Source: an uncultured Collinsella sp. (GTDB lineage Bacteria > Actinomycetota > Coriobacteriia > Coriobacteriales > Coriobacteriaceae). From it: a DNA stretch of 64,000 nt. The position numbers were made by a program, and so were the translations under genes. Under the pieces are notes generated by a model. The model worked only from the letters and a program-made list of their open reading frames with translations. It was not told the DNA's origin and did not search any database. Positions 23,078 through 31,831 of this stretch are shown here, one piece after another; within the stretch, counting starts at the first letter, position 1, and each line of letters opens with the position of its first letter. The DNA lies in the NCBI GenBank assembly GCA_902491395.1, contig CABUHO010000007.1, positions 1 to 64,000 of the forward strand. The letters are read 5' to 3'.

Positions 23078-25759
23078 TTACTCCTTCTCGACCGCGCGCA
23101 TGATCGCCTTGTAGATCTCCATCAGCGGAATGATCAGGAAGGCCAGGCCCAGGGCAGCGACAACGCCCTTGAGCTCAAGCGTCACGGGGCCAAAGAACAT
23201 CTCGGCAAGCGTCGGCTGCACGGTTACGATCACCGTCAGCACCAGCGCCAGCGCGGCGGAAGCCCACAGCCACTTGTTCTGCTTCTTCATGGTGAACAGC
23301 GACGCACGACGGCTGCGCATATTGAAGCAGTGGAAAATCTCGACCATGTTGAGCGTGATGAACGCCATCATCACGCCTTCCTCGTCGGCATTGCCGGCGA
23401 TCATATCGGCGATGTGGATGTAGCCCATGTCAAAGTACACGCCCACAAAGAAGCTCGCCAGCACCAGCACGGTGATGATTAGGCCCTGGACCACACAGTC
23501 CAGGCCCATATTGCCGGCAAAGACGCCGTCCTTGGCGTTGCGCGGCTTGCGCTTCATGATGTCGCCCTCGGCATCCTCCATGCCCAACGCGAGCGCGGGG
23601 AAGCAGTCGGTAACTAGGTTCACCCACAGCAGCTGCACCGGCTGGAAGATGGTAAAGCCGATGAGCGTGGCGATAAACACCGAGAATACCTCGGCAAGGT
23701 TGGCCGAAAGCAGGAACTGGATGACCTTGCGGATGTTGTCGTAGATGCGACGGCCCTCTTCGCAGGCACCGATGATGGTGGCGAAATTGTCGTCGGCAAG
23801 CACCATGTCGGCGACGTTCTTGGTGACATCGGTACCGGTGATGCCCATGCCAACGCCGATGTCGGCGCGCTTGATGGACGGGGCGTCGTTGACGCCGTCG
23901 CCCGTCATGGCCACGATCTGGTCGCGCGACTTCCAAGCCTCGACGATGCGTGTCTTGTGCTCGGGCTGGACGCGGGCGTACACGCCGTAGTCCTCGATGT
24001 GCGCGTCGAGTTCCTCGTCGCTCATGCGATCGAGGTCGGCACCGGTGATGGCCTGGCTGCGATCGGCGACGATGCCCAGCTGCTTGGCGATGGCCACGGC
24101 GGTGTCGATGTGGTCGCCCGTGATCATGACGGTGCGGATACCGGCGTCGTGCGCCTCGCGGATGGCGTCGGCGACCTCGGGGCGGACCGGGTCAATCATG
24201 CCGGACAGGCCGCAGAAGACCAGGTCGTGCTCGAGCGCAGCGGGACTGCAGTCGGCGGGAACCTCGGTGTAGGTGCGGCTCGCCAGCGCCAGCACGCGCA
24301 GGGCCTCGTCGGCCATGGCCTTGTTGGCCGCCACGAGCTCGGCACGACGCTCCTCGGTCAGCGGCACAACCTTATCGCCCTCGTAGATATGGGTACACAG
24401 GCCAATCACCACGTCGGGCGCACCCTTGGTGTACTGCTCGTACTCGCCATCCAGGGTCTCGACGACCACGGACATCATCTTGCGGCCGGAGTCAAACGGG
24501 GCCTCGCCCACGCGCGGATGCTCGGCAGTCAGGCCGGTGAGCCCCGCCTTGCCGGCGTCGTTGACAAGCGCGCACTCAGTCGGCTCGCCCACGGCCTCGC
24601 CCAGCTCCTCGTCCCACTGAGCATCGGAGCACAGCGCCATGCCGGCCAGGAACTTCTCCTTGGGCGCAGCGAGCTCGTGCTTGACGACGGTCATCTTGTT
24701 TTGAGTAAGGGTACCGGTCTTGTCGGAGCAGATGGTCTGCGTGCAGCCAAGGGTCTCGACGGCAGAGAGCTTACGGATAATCGCCTGGCGCTTGGCCATC
24801 TTGGTCACGCCGAGCGAAAGGACGATGGTCACGACGGCGACCAGGCCCTCGGGGATGGCGGCGACGGCAAGCGAGACGGCAACCATAAAGGTGTCGAGCA
24901 GGGCAGTCGGATCGGTAAGGACGTTGCCCACGCCGTGGCGGAGGATGTCAACGCCAAAGATCACGACGCAGATGATAATCACCATGATGGTGAGGATGCG
25001 GCTGAGCTCGGCAAGCTTCACCTGCAGCGGCGTGAGCTCTTCCTTGGCCTCGGCCAGGGCGCCGGCGATCTTACCCATCTCGGTGTTCATGCCGGTGCCG
25101 ACCACGACGGCGCGGCCGCGGCCGTATACCACGGTGGAACCCATGTAGCACATGTTCTTGCGGTCGCCGAGCGGCACGTCATCGGTGCCCGCGGCAAGCT
25201 CAATCACGTAGGCGTGCTTCTCTACGGGCACCGACTCGCCGGTGAGTGCGGCCTCTTCGATCTTCATCGTGGCGCTCTCGAGCACACGGCAGTCGGCCGG
25301 GACGGAGTCGCCCGCCTCGAGCATGATAACGTCGCCGGGCACGAGCTCAGCGCTCGGCAGGTGCACGAGCTTGCCGTCGCGCAGCACCTTGGACTGCGCC
25401 GCGCTCATCTCCTGCAGGGCCTCGAGGGCCTCCTCGCTCTTGGCTTCCTGGACCACGCCCAGCACCGAGTTGACGATAACGACGAACATGATGATGAAGA
25501 CATCGGCAAAGTCGGGCTCGCCCTTGACCATGCCCGTGAGTGCACTGATGACGGCGGCAACGATCAGCATGATGACCATGGGGTCGGCCATCTGCTCAAA
25601 GAAGCGCTTCCACAACGGTGTCTTCTCTGCTTCCTCGAGCTTGTTAGGGCCTGTCTTGGCGAGGCGCGACGACGCCTCGCCGGTGCTCAGGCCGAGGTTC
25701 TCATCGACACCCTGGTCGCTGAGCACCTCCGCCGCGGCGGACAGGTATTCCTTTTGCAT
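23078..25759 (-). CDS. Calcium-translocating P-type ATPase (type II)
   Basis: An 893-residue cation pump of the SERCA/PMCA-like class. Features in order: an N-terminal cation-ATPase domain, the actuator-domain TGES loop (ALTGESVPVEK), transmembrane segment 4 with the ion-site motif AAIPEGL, phosphorylation site CSDKTGTLTQNKM, nucleotide-binding KGAPD, hinge MTGDGVNDAPSIKRADIGV and a C-terminal cation-ATPase domain. It probably exports Ca2+ with ATP, though Mn2+ or other ions cannot be excluded. The start ATG follows AGGAGGGG, which is buried in a leader hairpin (25770-25823), so translation may be regulated. Confidence 0.92.
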   Translation of the reverse strand: MQKEYLSAAAEVLSDQGVDENLGLSTGEASSRLAKTGPNKLEEAEKTPLWKRFFEQMADPMVIMLIVAAVISALTGMVKGEPDFADVFIIMFVVIVNSVLGVVQEAKSEEALEALQEMSAAQSKVLRDGKLVHLPSAELVPGDVIMLEAGDSVPADCRVLESATMKIEEAALTGESVPVEKHAYVIELAAGTDDVPLGDRKNMCYMGSTVVYGRGRAVVVGTGMNTEMGKIAGALAEAKEELTPLQVKLAELSRILTIMVIIICVVIFGVDILRHGVGNVLTDPTALLDTFMVAVSLAVAAIPEGLVAVVTIVLSLGVTKMAKRQAIIRKLSAVETLGCTQTICSDKTGTLTQNKMTVVKHELAAPKEKFLAGMALCSDAQWDEELGEAVGEPTECALVNDAGKAGLTGLTAEHPRVGEAPFDSGRKMMSVVVETLDGEYEQYTKGAPDVVIGLCTHIYEGDKVVPLTEERRAELVAANKAMADEALRVLALASRTYTEVPADCSPAALEHDLVFCGLSGMIDPVRPEVADAIREAHDAGIRTVMITGDHIDTAVAIAKQLGIVADRSQAITGADLDRMSDEELDAHIEDYGVYARVQPEHKTRIVEAWKSRDQIVAMTGDGVNDAPSIKRADIGVGMGITGTDVTKNVADMVLADDNFATIIGACEEGRRIYDNIRKVIQFLLSANLAEVFSVFIATLIGFTIFQPVQLLWVNLVTDCFPALALGMEDAEGDIMKRKPRNAKDGVFAGNMGLDCVVQGLIITVLVLASFFVGVYFDMGYIHIADMIAGNADEEGVMMAFITLNMVEIFHCFNMRSRRASLFTMKKQNKWLWASAALALVLTVIVTVQPTLAEMFFGPVTLELKGVVAALGLAFLIIPLMEIYKAIMRAVEKE

Positions 25760-25769
25760 ATAGAGTCCC

Positions 25770-25823
25770 CTCCTGGGATTCGAGCCACTCAGCAGATTGA
25801 TGCCCGATCATAATTCCCAGGAG
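25770..25823 (-). promoter_or_regulatory. Leader hairpin sequestering the Ca2+ ATPase ribosome-binding site
   Basis: Minus-strand CTCCTGGGA (25815-25823) pairs perfectly with TCCCAGGAG (25770-25778), which overlaps the AGGAGGGG ribosome-binding site just before the ATG at 25759. A second hairpin lies upstream at 25838-25868 (ATCAACTGCCG pairing with CGGCAG..TTGAT). The leader is ~110 nt if transcription starts at the predicted promoter. No known riboswitch consensus is recognised. Confidence 0.6.
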
Positions 25824-25877
25824 AAGGGCAAGGGCTCATCAAGGCTGCCGTGCTGAGCGGCAGTTGATAGTGGGGCT

Positions 25878-25907
25878 ATGGTACCCCAAAGCGGCGGGTC
25901 TAGCCAA
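25878..25907 (-). promoter_or_regulatory. Putative promoter of the Ca2+ ATPase gene
   Basis: Minus-strand TTGGCT (25902-25907), an 18-bp spacer and TACCAT (25878-25883). It would give a leader carrying both hairpins. Confidence 0.4.
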
Positions 25908-26039
25908 AACATTCCATCTGGAAACACGGCACAGACGCAACGGTGCAGACGGTGTGATGCTCAAGATTGATAAAACGTTTTTTCTTCGGCGCATCATCGA
26001 ACTAAAATATCGCCCAGATAGCAGCGGTTAGAACGGTTG

Positions 26040-26137
26040 GTAAAGTTTTTGCATATACCGTTTTTCCGCAAAAAATGAACTTCTAATTCGGCATACGGTC
26101 GTTTTTTTGGGGTATTCGGTCGGCATTTCGTTATAAT
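26040..26137 (+). promoter_or_regulatory. pyk upstream region: -10 box and repeated CGGT sites
   Basis: TATAAT (26132-26137) without a good -35 box is preceded by three loosely repeated sites: ATATACCGTTTTT, CATACGGTCGTTTTTTT and TATTCGGTCGGCATTTCG. This fits an activator-dependent promoter. The rest of 25910-26040 shows no gene. Confidence 0.45.
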
Positions 26138-26200
26138 CATCTCGGTTTTATTTCTTATGGTTTATCTATCAGCGCAAGACGATGTCAGATGGAGGTCTGA

Positions 26201-27661
26201 ATGTACAAGCGCACCAAGATTGTATGCACCATGGGTCCCGCCTGCGATAGCGACGAGACCATCCGCGAGATGATCAAGGCAGGCATGAACGTCGCCCGTT
26301 TTAACTTCTCGCACGGATCCTACGACGAGCACCACGGTCGCATCGAGCGCGTCCGTCGTATTTCCAAGGAGCTCGGTCTGCCCGTCGGCATCCTGCTCGA
26401 CACCAAGGGCCCCGAGGTCCGCACCGGCCTTCTGGTCGACGGCAAGAAGGTTGCCGTCAAGACCGGCGACAAGATTGTCGTCACCGCTCAGCCCACGTCC
26501 GAGGATTTCCACGGCACCGCTGAGCACATCTCCCTCGACTACCTGGCTCTGCCCTCCGAGGTCGAGAAGGGCTCCCTCATCCTGATCGATGACGGCCTGG
26601 TTGCCCTCGAGGTCGAGTCCGTCGACGGCCAGGACATGACCTGCGTCGTCAAGAATGACGGCCTGATCGGCGAGCGCAAGGGCGTCAACATGCCCAACGT
26701 CAACATCTCGCTGCCCGCCATCACCGAGCGCGATCGTCAGGACATCCTCTTTGGCCTGACCGAGAACATCGACTACATCGCCGCTTCCTTCATCCGTGAC
26801 GGCGAGTCCGTCCGTGGCATCCGCAAGCTTTGCCGCGAGAACGGCGGCGAGCACGTGACGATCTTCCCGAAGATCGAGTGCGCCCTGGGCGTCGAGAACT
26901 TCGACGAGATCCTCGAGGCTTCCGACGGCATCATGGTCGCCCGTGGCGACCTGGGCATCGAGATCAAGCCCGAGCTCGTTCCGCACATCCAGAAGGAGAT
27001 CATCGCCAAGTGCAACGCGGCCTACAAGCCCGTCATCACTGCTACGCAGATGCTCGACTCCATGCAGCAGAACCCGCGCCCGACGCGCGCCGAGGTTGCC
27101 GACGTTGCTAACGCCATTTACGACGGCACCGACGCCGTCATGCTGTCCGGCGAGTCCGCTGCCGGTAAGTACCCGGTCGAAGCCGTTAAGATGCAGGCCA
27201 GCATTGCTCTCGAGACCGAGAAGTATCTCCCGGCCCACGCTCCGCTCGAGGTTCCGGCCGATGCTCACGGCACCCGCGTCGTCAACAACGTTGTGGGTAT
27301 GTCCGCTGTGAACATGGCTACCACCGTTGGCGCCAAGTGCATCACCGTGCCGACGACCACCGGTCGTACCGCTCGCCTGATCTCGCACTTCCGTCCCAAC
27401 ATGCCGATCTGCGCGTTCTCCCGCCACGAGTGGGCCGTCCAGCAGATGATCATGTACTGGGGCGTTATCCCGCATCAGGCCGAGATTACCCAGGGCACCG
27501 TCAACGGCACGATTGTCAAGGCGATCGAGACCGCTAAGGAGCTCGGCTACGTCGAGGCCGGCGATCTGACCGTCGCCACCGCCGGCGATCCCCGCATGAG
27601 CGTCCAGCTCGAGGACAAGGTCTCCTCGACCAACGTCGCTTACGTCGCTCAGGTGCGCTAA
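26201..27661 (+). CDS. pyk: Pyruvate kinase
   Basis: Converts phosphoenolpyruvate and ADP to pyruvate and ATP, the last step of glycolysis. Motifs are RFNFSHGS (about residue 33), DTKGPEVRTG, the active-site stretch IFPKIECALGVENFDEI with the catalytic Lys, and MVARGDLGIEI. The C-terminal allosteric domain covers about 350-486 (VPTTTGRTARLISHFRP). Length 486 aa, without the extra C-terminal phosphohistidine domain of some Firmicutes. GGAGG lies 5-6 nt before ATG. Strong codon bias toward C-ending codons suggests high expression. A good terminator follows. Confidence 0.97.
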   Translation: MYKRTKIVCTMGPACDSDETIREMIKAGMNVARFNFSHGSYDEHHGRIERVRRISKELGLPVGILLDTKGPEVRTGLLVDGKKVAVKTGDKIVVTAQPTSEDFHGTAEHISLDYLALPSEVEKGSLILIDDGLVALEVESVDGQDMTCVVKNDGLIGERKGVNMPNVNISLPAITERDRQDILFGLTENIDYIAASFIRDGESVRGIRKLCRENGGEHVTIFPKIECALGVENFDEILEASDGIMVARGDLGIEIKPELVPHIQKEIIAKCNAAYKPVITATQMLDSMQQNPRPTRAEVADVANAIYDGTDAVMLSGESAAGKYPVEAVKMQASIALETEKYLPAHAPLEVPADAHGTRVVNNVVGMSAVNMATTVGAKCITVPTTTGRTARLISHFRPNMPICAFSRHEWAVQQMIMYWGVIPHQAEITQGTVNGTIVKAIETAKELGYVEAGDLTVATAGDPRMSVQLEDKVSSTNVAYVAQVR

Positions 27662-27690
27662 ATCGCACTTGCAAGCAGATTTGCATTGCA

Positions 27691-27728
27691 AAGGGCTCGG
27701 AAGGCTTTGCCTTCCGGGCCCTTTTTTA
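27691..27728 (+). terminator. Terminator after pyk
   Basis: AAGGGCTCGGAAGG pairs with CCTTCCGGGCCCTT (one G-T-like imperfection), followed by TTTTAAA. Confidence 0.9.
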
Positions 27729-27756
27729 AACCTTCTTCGTATGCCGCTTCATCGAT

Positions 27757-27867
27757 TTGTGTTCAGTCGCGAACCTTTCCGATGCCGAGCGTACCACCGA
27801 AGATGCCCTGCGACGGGAACTGTTGGTCAATTGGAATGAGCTGTTCGCCGTCAAGCCGGCCGGCTAG
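27757..27867 (+). pseudogene. Possible C-terminal gene fragment
   Basis: A 36-codon plus-strand frame reads SVANLSDAERTTEDALRRELL followed by VNWNELFAVKPAG and a stop. It looks protein-like but has no ATG and no ribosome-binding site, and sits just past the pyk terminator. It could be the tail of a deleted gene, or chance. Family not recognised. Confidence 0.25.
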
Positions 27868-28712
27868 CAGCTAGCGATCAGGGGGACTGCGGGAACGTCA
27901 GAAGCAGCAACGCGGGCCGCAAATCCCGCCTCGGTCAGCTCGATGACCTCGGTAAATGTTGCATCGAAGAACTCCTCGGTTAGCAGGCGATACGGCGGAT
28001 GATCGGGCTCGCCGGGGTTTTCGCGTACAATCTCGTGCATGACGCCGATAGTCTTGAGCACATATTCTTTATGGATGGGATACTGCCCAAAACGCGTCGC
28101 AGCGGTATAGAGGCGATCGGTCGCGCGCGGAATTGAAACAATGCCGAGCGTCTTACCAAACCAGTCAAAGTCACCTTGCTTTTTAATGCGGAATTCCTCG
28201 CACGGCTTGCCGCCGTGCGCCTCCAGGTACTGATTCACGCGCGTATTCCATACGGTATCGGCCACCAGATGCGACCAGACTCCCAGTGTCAAATCGAGCA
28301 ACGACTGCGTCACATCCTCAGACGCAAGCGAGAACTCACGAGCGCCGGGACCGACAACCGGCTCAGCATCCCTGTAGCGCTGGGGATAGTGCACGCGATT
28401 CAGTCGCTCGCGCTCCTCGACAATCGAGGTAGCCTCAGCGGGTTCGCCCGCGGGTGCGCCTTTAAGCAGCGGCGCCACATAGGTATCCCAGAACTCGTGC
28501 TCGCGCGGCTTAGGGATGGGCTCAGGCTTGGCAAAGTGCGTAATGCGGTACGGGATGGGATCGGTGATGCCAGGGACCATATAACCCACGAAGATATCCG
28601 GAACCACGCAGCCAAACAAAAAGGCATTGCGGTCGCGCACGCTATCGGCAAGCGCACTGGTGCGCTCCAGCAAACGCTCCGTCTGAGCGATATGAATGTT
28701 CCAGCTTGGCAT
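27864..28712 (-). CDS. Zinc-dependent phospholipase C-like protein
   Basis: 282 residues. The opening MPSWNIHIAQTERLL and FLFGCVVPDIFVGYM are characteristic of the zinc-dependent phospholipase C-like family, which uses the early His and Asp residues as metal ligands. Further family His are in LGVWSHLVADTVWN. No signal peptide is seen, so it is probably cytoplasmic, and its substrate is unknown. ATG 28712 was chosen because GGGGGTGG precedes it; an ATG 12 nt upstream is possible. It is monocistronic. Confidence 0.82.
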   Translation of the reverse strand: MPSWNIHIAQTERLLERTSALADSVRDRNAFLFGCVVPDIFVGYMVPGITDPIPYRITHFAKPEPIPKPREHEFWDTYVAPLLKGAPAGEPAEATSIVEERERLNRVHYPQRYRDAEPVVGPGAREFSLASEDVTQSLLDLTLGVWSHLVADTVWNTRVNQYLEAHGGKPCEEFRIKKQGDFDWFGKTLGIVSIPRATDRLYTAATRFGQYPIHKEYVLKTIGVMHEIVRENPGEPDHPPYRLLTEEFFDATFTEVIELTEAGFAARVAASDVPAVPLIASC

Positions 28713-28792
28713 AGCCACCCCCATAAAAAACCTGGATAACTATACCATCACCGCAAAGCCGCGCGGGCGGCTACGCATCCTCTACGCAGCAA

Positions 28793-29563
28793 CTAGTCCG
28801 TAGCACCGTTTTCGGTTCCATACGACGGCACGGGCGCCTCGACCACATGGTGATATCGGTCGATATAGATTGCACGGGCACCCAGGCGTCGCACCAAATC
28901 TTGATGGTGCGTACTCATCAAAACCGTCTTACCGGCAGCAACGTAGGCCAGCAAAAAGTTGACTACGATGTCGCACGAGTCCTCATCGAGACCGTTGGTG
29001 GGCTCGTCGAGCACCAAGATATCGGGGTTCATCGACACGACCGCAGCCAGCGCCACGCGCTTCTTTTGCCCACCCGAAAGCTGATAGGGCGAGGCATCGA
29101 CCAGGTCGGCAACCTGGAACAGCTCCATGGCATCGCGCACGCGACGGTCGAGCTCGCCCGTCAGCAACCCCATTTGAGCCGGGCCAAAAGCGACTTCCTC
29201 GCCCACCGTGGCACAGAACAGCTGAGCATCGGCGTTCTGGAACACAAAGCCCACGCGCTGATGGAACCGTTGAGCGGCCGCGGAATCCCTTAGAAACGCC
29301 GCATCGATCACGTGCCCGTCAAACAGGTATATCCCTGCGTCCGCGAGTTCGAGGCCGTTAATAAGGCGCATAATCGTCGTCTTACCGCAGCCGTTGGGAC
29401 CGAGTAGGGCAACGAGTTCACCACGATCGACCTGCAGCGAAACGCCGTCGACCACCGTATGCCCCGCATAGGAGAACACCACGTCGCGCAGCTCGATGAG
29501 CGGCGCGACCTTGGTGCCGCCCGCACCGTTCGTGCCCGCCGCACTATTCATATCGATCGTCAA
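28793..29563 (-). CDS. cbiO: ECF transporter ATP-binding protein (cobalt/nickel type)
   Basis: An ABC ATPase that powers the adjacent energy-coupling factor importer. Walker A is GPNGCGKTT, the Q-loop is FVFQNADAQLF, the signature is LSGGQKKRVALA, and Walker B is DILVLDEPTNGLD. The start is uncertain: TTG 29563 has an ideal AAGGG site, while in-frame ATGs at 29587 and 29551 are alternatives. It follows cbiQ with a short gap. A single ATPase in the operon implies a homodimer. Confidence 0.92.
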   Translation of the reverse strand: MTIDMNSAAGTNGAGGTKVAPLIELRDVVFSYAGHTVVDGVSLQVDRGELVALLGPNGCGKTTIMRLINGLELADAGIYLFDGHVIDAAFLRDSAAAQRFHQRVGFVFQNADAQLFCATVGEEVAFGPAQMGLLTGELDRRVRDAMELFQVADLVDASPYQLSGGQKKRVALAAVVSMNPDILVLDEPTNGLDEDSCDIVVNFLLAYVAAGKTVLMSTHHQDLVRRLGARAIYIDRYHHVVEAPVPSYGTENGATD

Positions 29564-29609
29564 AACGTCGCCCTTCCCTATTTGCATCCCCAGTCGGAAC
29601 CAGCAGCGC

Positions 29610-30446
29610 CTACAGCACGGCGCACAACACTGCCAGCAGCGCCACGCCGGCCGCATAGATTGCATCGCGCCAGCCAAACCCGCCGCGTGCAGGTGCCGGA
29701 TACACGCCGGCAAAGCCGCGGCAAAGCATAGCCTCGTCCATCGCGCGGCTGCATTCCATCGCCTTGATAAAGGTCATGCCCATGATACCCGCCAGCGAGT
29801 CGGTGCGCGAAAAACCCGCAGGTGCACGGCCAACGCTGCGCAGCATGACCGATTCGCACAGATCGTGCGCCGTGCGTCCCAGCACCTCGATATGCTTGAG
29901 CGCCATATCAAACGTAAAGATAACTTCGTCGGGTAGATGTAGCATCTTGAGCGCCGCCGACATGCGGCTCCACGTGAGGGTCCACGAAACACCCAGCACC
30001 AGCGACACATTAATAAACGTCTTGAGCGCGATCTTGAGCATGGCACCCGTGGCAGACGCGCCCAGCAGCAGGGCAGGCAGTGCCAGAACCACCGCGAGCC
30101 CCGCAGCGCCAAGCGCCGGCACAAAGGTTGCCCGCAGCCCGCGTACGGGGCGCACGGCAACGAGCACCAGCGCGATAGCCGCCATCAACATGAGGTACAG
30201 CGGGCTCTGCGTCAGGCACACGCACAGAACGCAAACGAACATCCCTACCAAACGCACCGGGGCCGAAACGGAAGAAAGGGCGCGGTCGATTATCGACCCG
30301 CCCTTGTGTGCGCCGCCGCCCAGGCGAACCCGCTCAAGCAGGCTCGCCAGGTGCAGGACGTTCTTTTGCATCACACGATGTCGAGCCCCCGCGGGCTCGT
30401 AACGCTGCTCGACCGCGAGCCAGCTAGGCAGCTCGGCTATTGCCAT
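29610..30446 (-). CDS. cbiQ: ECF transporter transmembrane protein CbiQ
   Basis: The T-component of a cobalt/nickel ECF importer, 278 aa. Several membrane helices are visible (LVGMFVCVLCVCLTQSPLYL, FVPALGAAGLAVVLALPALLLG, FGWRDAIYAAGVALLAVLCAVL). The cytoplasmic coupling motifs are seen as ESVMLRSVGRAPAG and MDEAMLCRGF, the Ala-Arg-Gly-like helices that contact the ATPase. ATG 30446 has AAGGAAAG upstream and overlaps the cbiM stop by 23 bp. Confidence 0.9.
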   Translation of the reverse strand: MAIAELPSWLAVEQRYEPAGARHRVMQKNVLHLASLLERVRLGGGAHKGGSIIDRALSSVSAPVRLVGMFVCVLCVCLTQSPLYLMLMAAIALVLVAVRPVRGLRATFVPALGAAGLAVVLALPALLLGASATGAMLKIALKTFINVSLVLGVSWTLTWSRMSAALKMLHLPDEVIFTFDMALKHIEVLGRTAHDLCESVMLRSVGRAPAGFSRTDSLAGIMGMTFIKAMECSRAMDEAMLCRGFAGVYPAPARGGFGWRDAIYAAGVALLAVLCAVL

Positions 30447-31506
30447 GAGCACCGCTTTCCTTAACCGTCAGCGAGATCAGACGAAATGCGATGGTGAGCA
30501 CCGCCACGCCAATCACGCCGGACAGGATATACATGGCAGCCTGGCCGGCAAAGCCAAGACCCTGTTCCTCGGAATAGGCCTGCAGGTAATCACCCGTAGG
30601 CAGAGCATCGGCAAAGGTCGGGGTATCGAGGCCGACCGAAGCCTGCAGGCTGTCGTCGCCAGCCTCCTGAACGGCGGTCGCGGCGCCCTCGGCGTCCCAT
30701 TCACCCCAGGCGTCACCGGTGGCAAGCAAGCCGAGCGGCGTAGCCACGACAAGCACGGCGACCAGAATGAGCGTAGGGATCAGGGAAGTCTTCTTGGCGG
30801 TACCATCGGCGGCAAGCTGGCCATCGGCGGCCTCGGGGCCGACGATAATGCTCGGCGCCGTCTTCTTAATGAAGCCGTAGATGGCGGCCGTTGCCACGCC
30901 TTCGATCACGCCGGCAACCAGCATATGCGGGATCAACATGGCCGGAATAGCCACGGACAGCGGGAAGGGGCAGTACAGCGGAGCGCCTGAAGCGTTGGTG
31001 AAGAGCATCGGCTGAATACCAAACTCGATTGCCGCGCACAGGGCCGCCAGGCACAGGCCGACCCAACCGCTCACGATGGCAGAAACCGAGGTGCCCCAGC
31101 TCTTGTCGTGCAGACGGCTGTTGAGCGCACGGAACACGATAGCAGCGGTAAACGGCAGCACAAAGGCCATGTTAAAGCAGTTGGCGCCAAAGGACAGAAC
31201 GCCGCCGTCGCCAAACAGCAGCGCCTGCAGCGCCAGCGCGACCGAAACCGCGATGGCAGCGGCCTCGGGACCCAGCAGCAGTGCGATGAGCGCACCACCA
31301 ACGGCGTGACCAGTGGTGCCACCGGGCAGCGGCACGTTGAACATCATGAGCAAGAAGGAGAATGCGGCGCAAATGCCCAGGAACGCCATGTGCTCGCGAT
31401 CGAGCGTGGCGCGTACCTTTTTGATGCAATGGACCCAAACGGGCACCATCGCCACCGCCATAACGGCATCGGTCTGCGGGGACAGATAATTATCGGGAAT
31501 ATGCAT
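30424..31506 (-). CDS. cbiM: ECF cobalt/nickel transporter substrate-binding protein CbiM (with CbiN-like tail)
   Basis: The S-component that binds Co2+ or Ni2+. The start was set so that the protein begins Met-His (MHIPDNYLSPQT), because in CbiM/NikM the N-terminus and His2 coordinate the metal. GAGAGGG precedes this ATG. Residues 1-215 form the CbiM core (FGDGGVLSFGANCFNMAF, LPGGTTGHAVGGAL). The C-terminal ~140 residues add two more helices around an extracytoplasmic loop, resembling a fused CbiN/NikN (PDGLE-like) domain. Metal specificity cannot be decided. The leader carries a terminator hairpin. Confidence 0.9.
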   Translation of the reverse strand: MHIPDNYLSPQTDAVMAVAMVPVWVHCIKKVRATLDREHMAFLGICAAFSFLLMMFNVPLPGGTTGHAVGGALIALLLGPEAAAIAVSVALALQALLFGDGGVLSFGANCFNMAFVLPFTAAIVFRALNSRLHDKSWGTSVSAIVSGWVGLCLAALCAAIEFGIQPMLFTNASGAPLYCPFPLSVAIPAMLIPHMLVAGVIEGVATAAIYGFIKKTAPSIIVGPEAADGQLAADGTAKKTSLIPTLILVAVLVVATPLGLLATGDAWGEWDAEGAATAVQEAGDDSLQASVGLDTPTFADALPTGDYLQAYSEEQGLGFAGQAAMYILSGVIGVAVLTIAFRLISLTVKESGAHGNSRAA

Positions 31507-31575
31507 GAGCCCTCTCAATCAGAACGTTGCGTGTTACGTTTCCAACAATCCGTAACACCGACTCTGCATACTAAC

Positions 31576-31724
31576 AAAAAGGCGCACCGCCCACAACGCA
31601 GCACGCCCTTGCAATACGTACGTTATTAACCCAGGTCCACGCACCGTCCAATAAAGGCCCATGCACTCCCAACTTTCCGGTCACCCGGAAGAAGGTACGG
31701 TCCGCTCGCAACAAGGTTAACGCA
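31576..31724 (-). promoter_or_regulatory. Structured leader with terminator upstream of cbiM
   Basis: Reading on the minus strand, TTAACC pairs with GGTTAA to close a ~100-nt domain containing TTCCGG-GTGA-CCGGAA. It is followed by a hairpin AGGGCG..CGCCTT and a T-run (31576-31610), then ~70 nt to the cbiM ATG. This is the layout of a transcription-attenuating riboswitch. The cobalamin, NiCo and yybP-ykoY consensus sequences were looked for and not recognised. Confidence 0.5.
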
Positions 31725-31819
31725 GGAACCCGCCCCCGAGAGGGGTTTTCTAAGGCAACATCCCGCAGCCGCGAAGCGGCGAGGAAGTTGCCGTGAAAAC
31801 CCCGCAGGGGGCGGGTTCC
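31725..31819. repeat. Nested palindrome with CCCGCAG-core (copy 2)
   Basis: A 95-bp foldback. The outer arm GGAACCCGCCCCC pairs with GGGGGCGGGTTCC, the inner arm GTTTTC with GAAAAC and AGGCAAC with GTTGCC, around a core TCCCGCAGCCGCGAAGCGGCGAGGA (in two parts). It sits 12 bp past the pheT stop. Confidence 0.8.
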
Positions 31820-31831
31820 GAACGGCAAAGA

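Noticed and set aside
26162..27691. 509-codon minus-strand frame opposite pyk
   Set aside because: Shadow of pyk; composition (repeated VLGDL-like segments) is typical of antisense frames and there are no start signals.
31576..31724. Cobalamin riboswitch
   Set aside because: No B12-box or GCCACTG-type core could be found in the cbiM leader, so it is reported only as an unknown structured leader.
31571..31828. 85-codon minus-strand frame covering the cbiM leader and pheT-side palindrome
   Set aside because: It spans a palindrome and a terminator, lacks a ribosome-binding site and has no protein-like composition.
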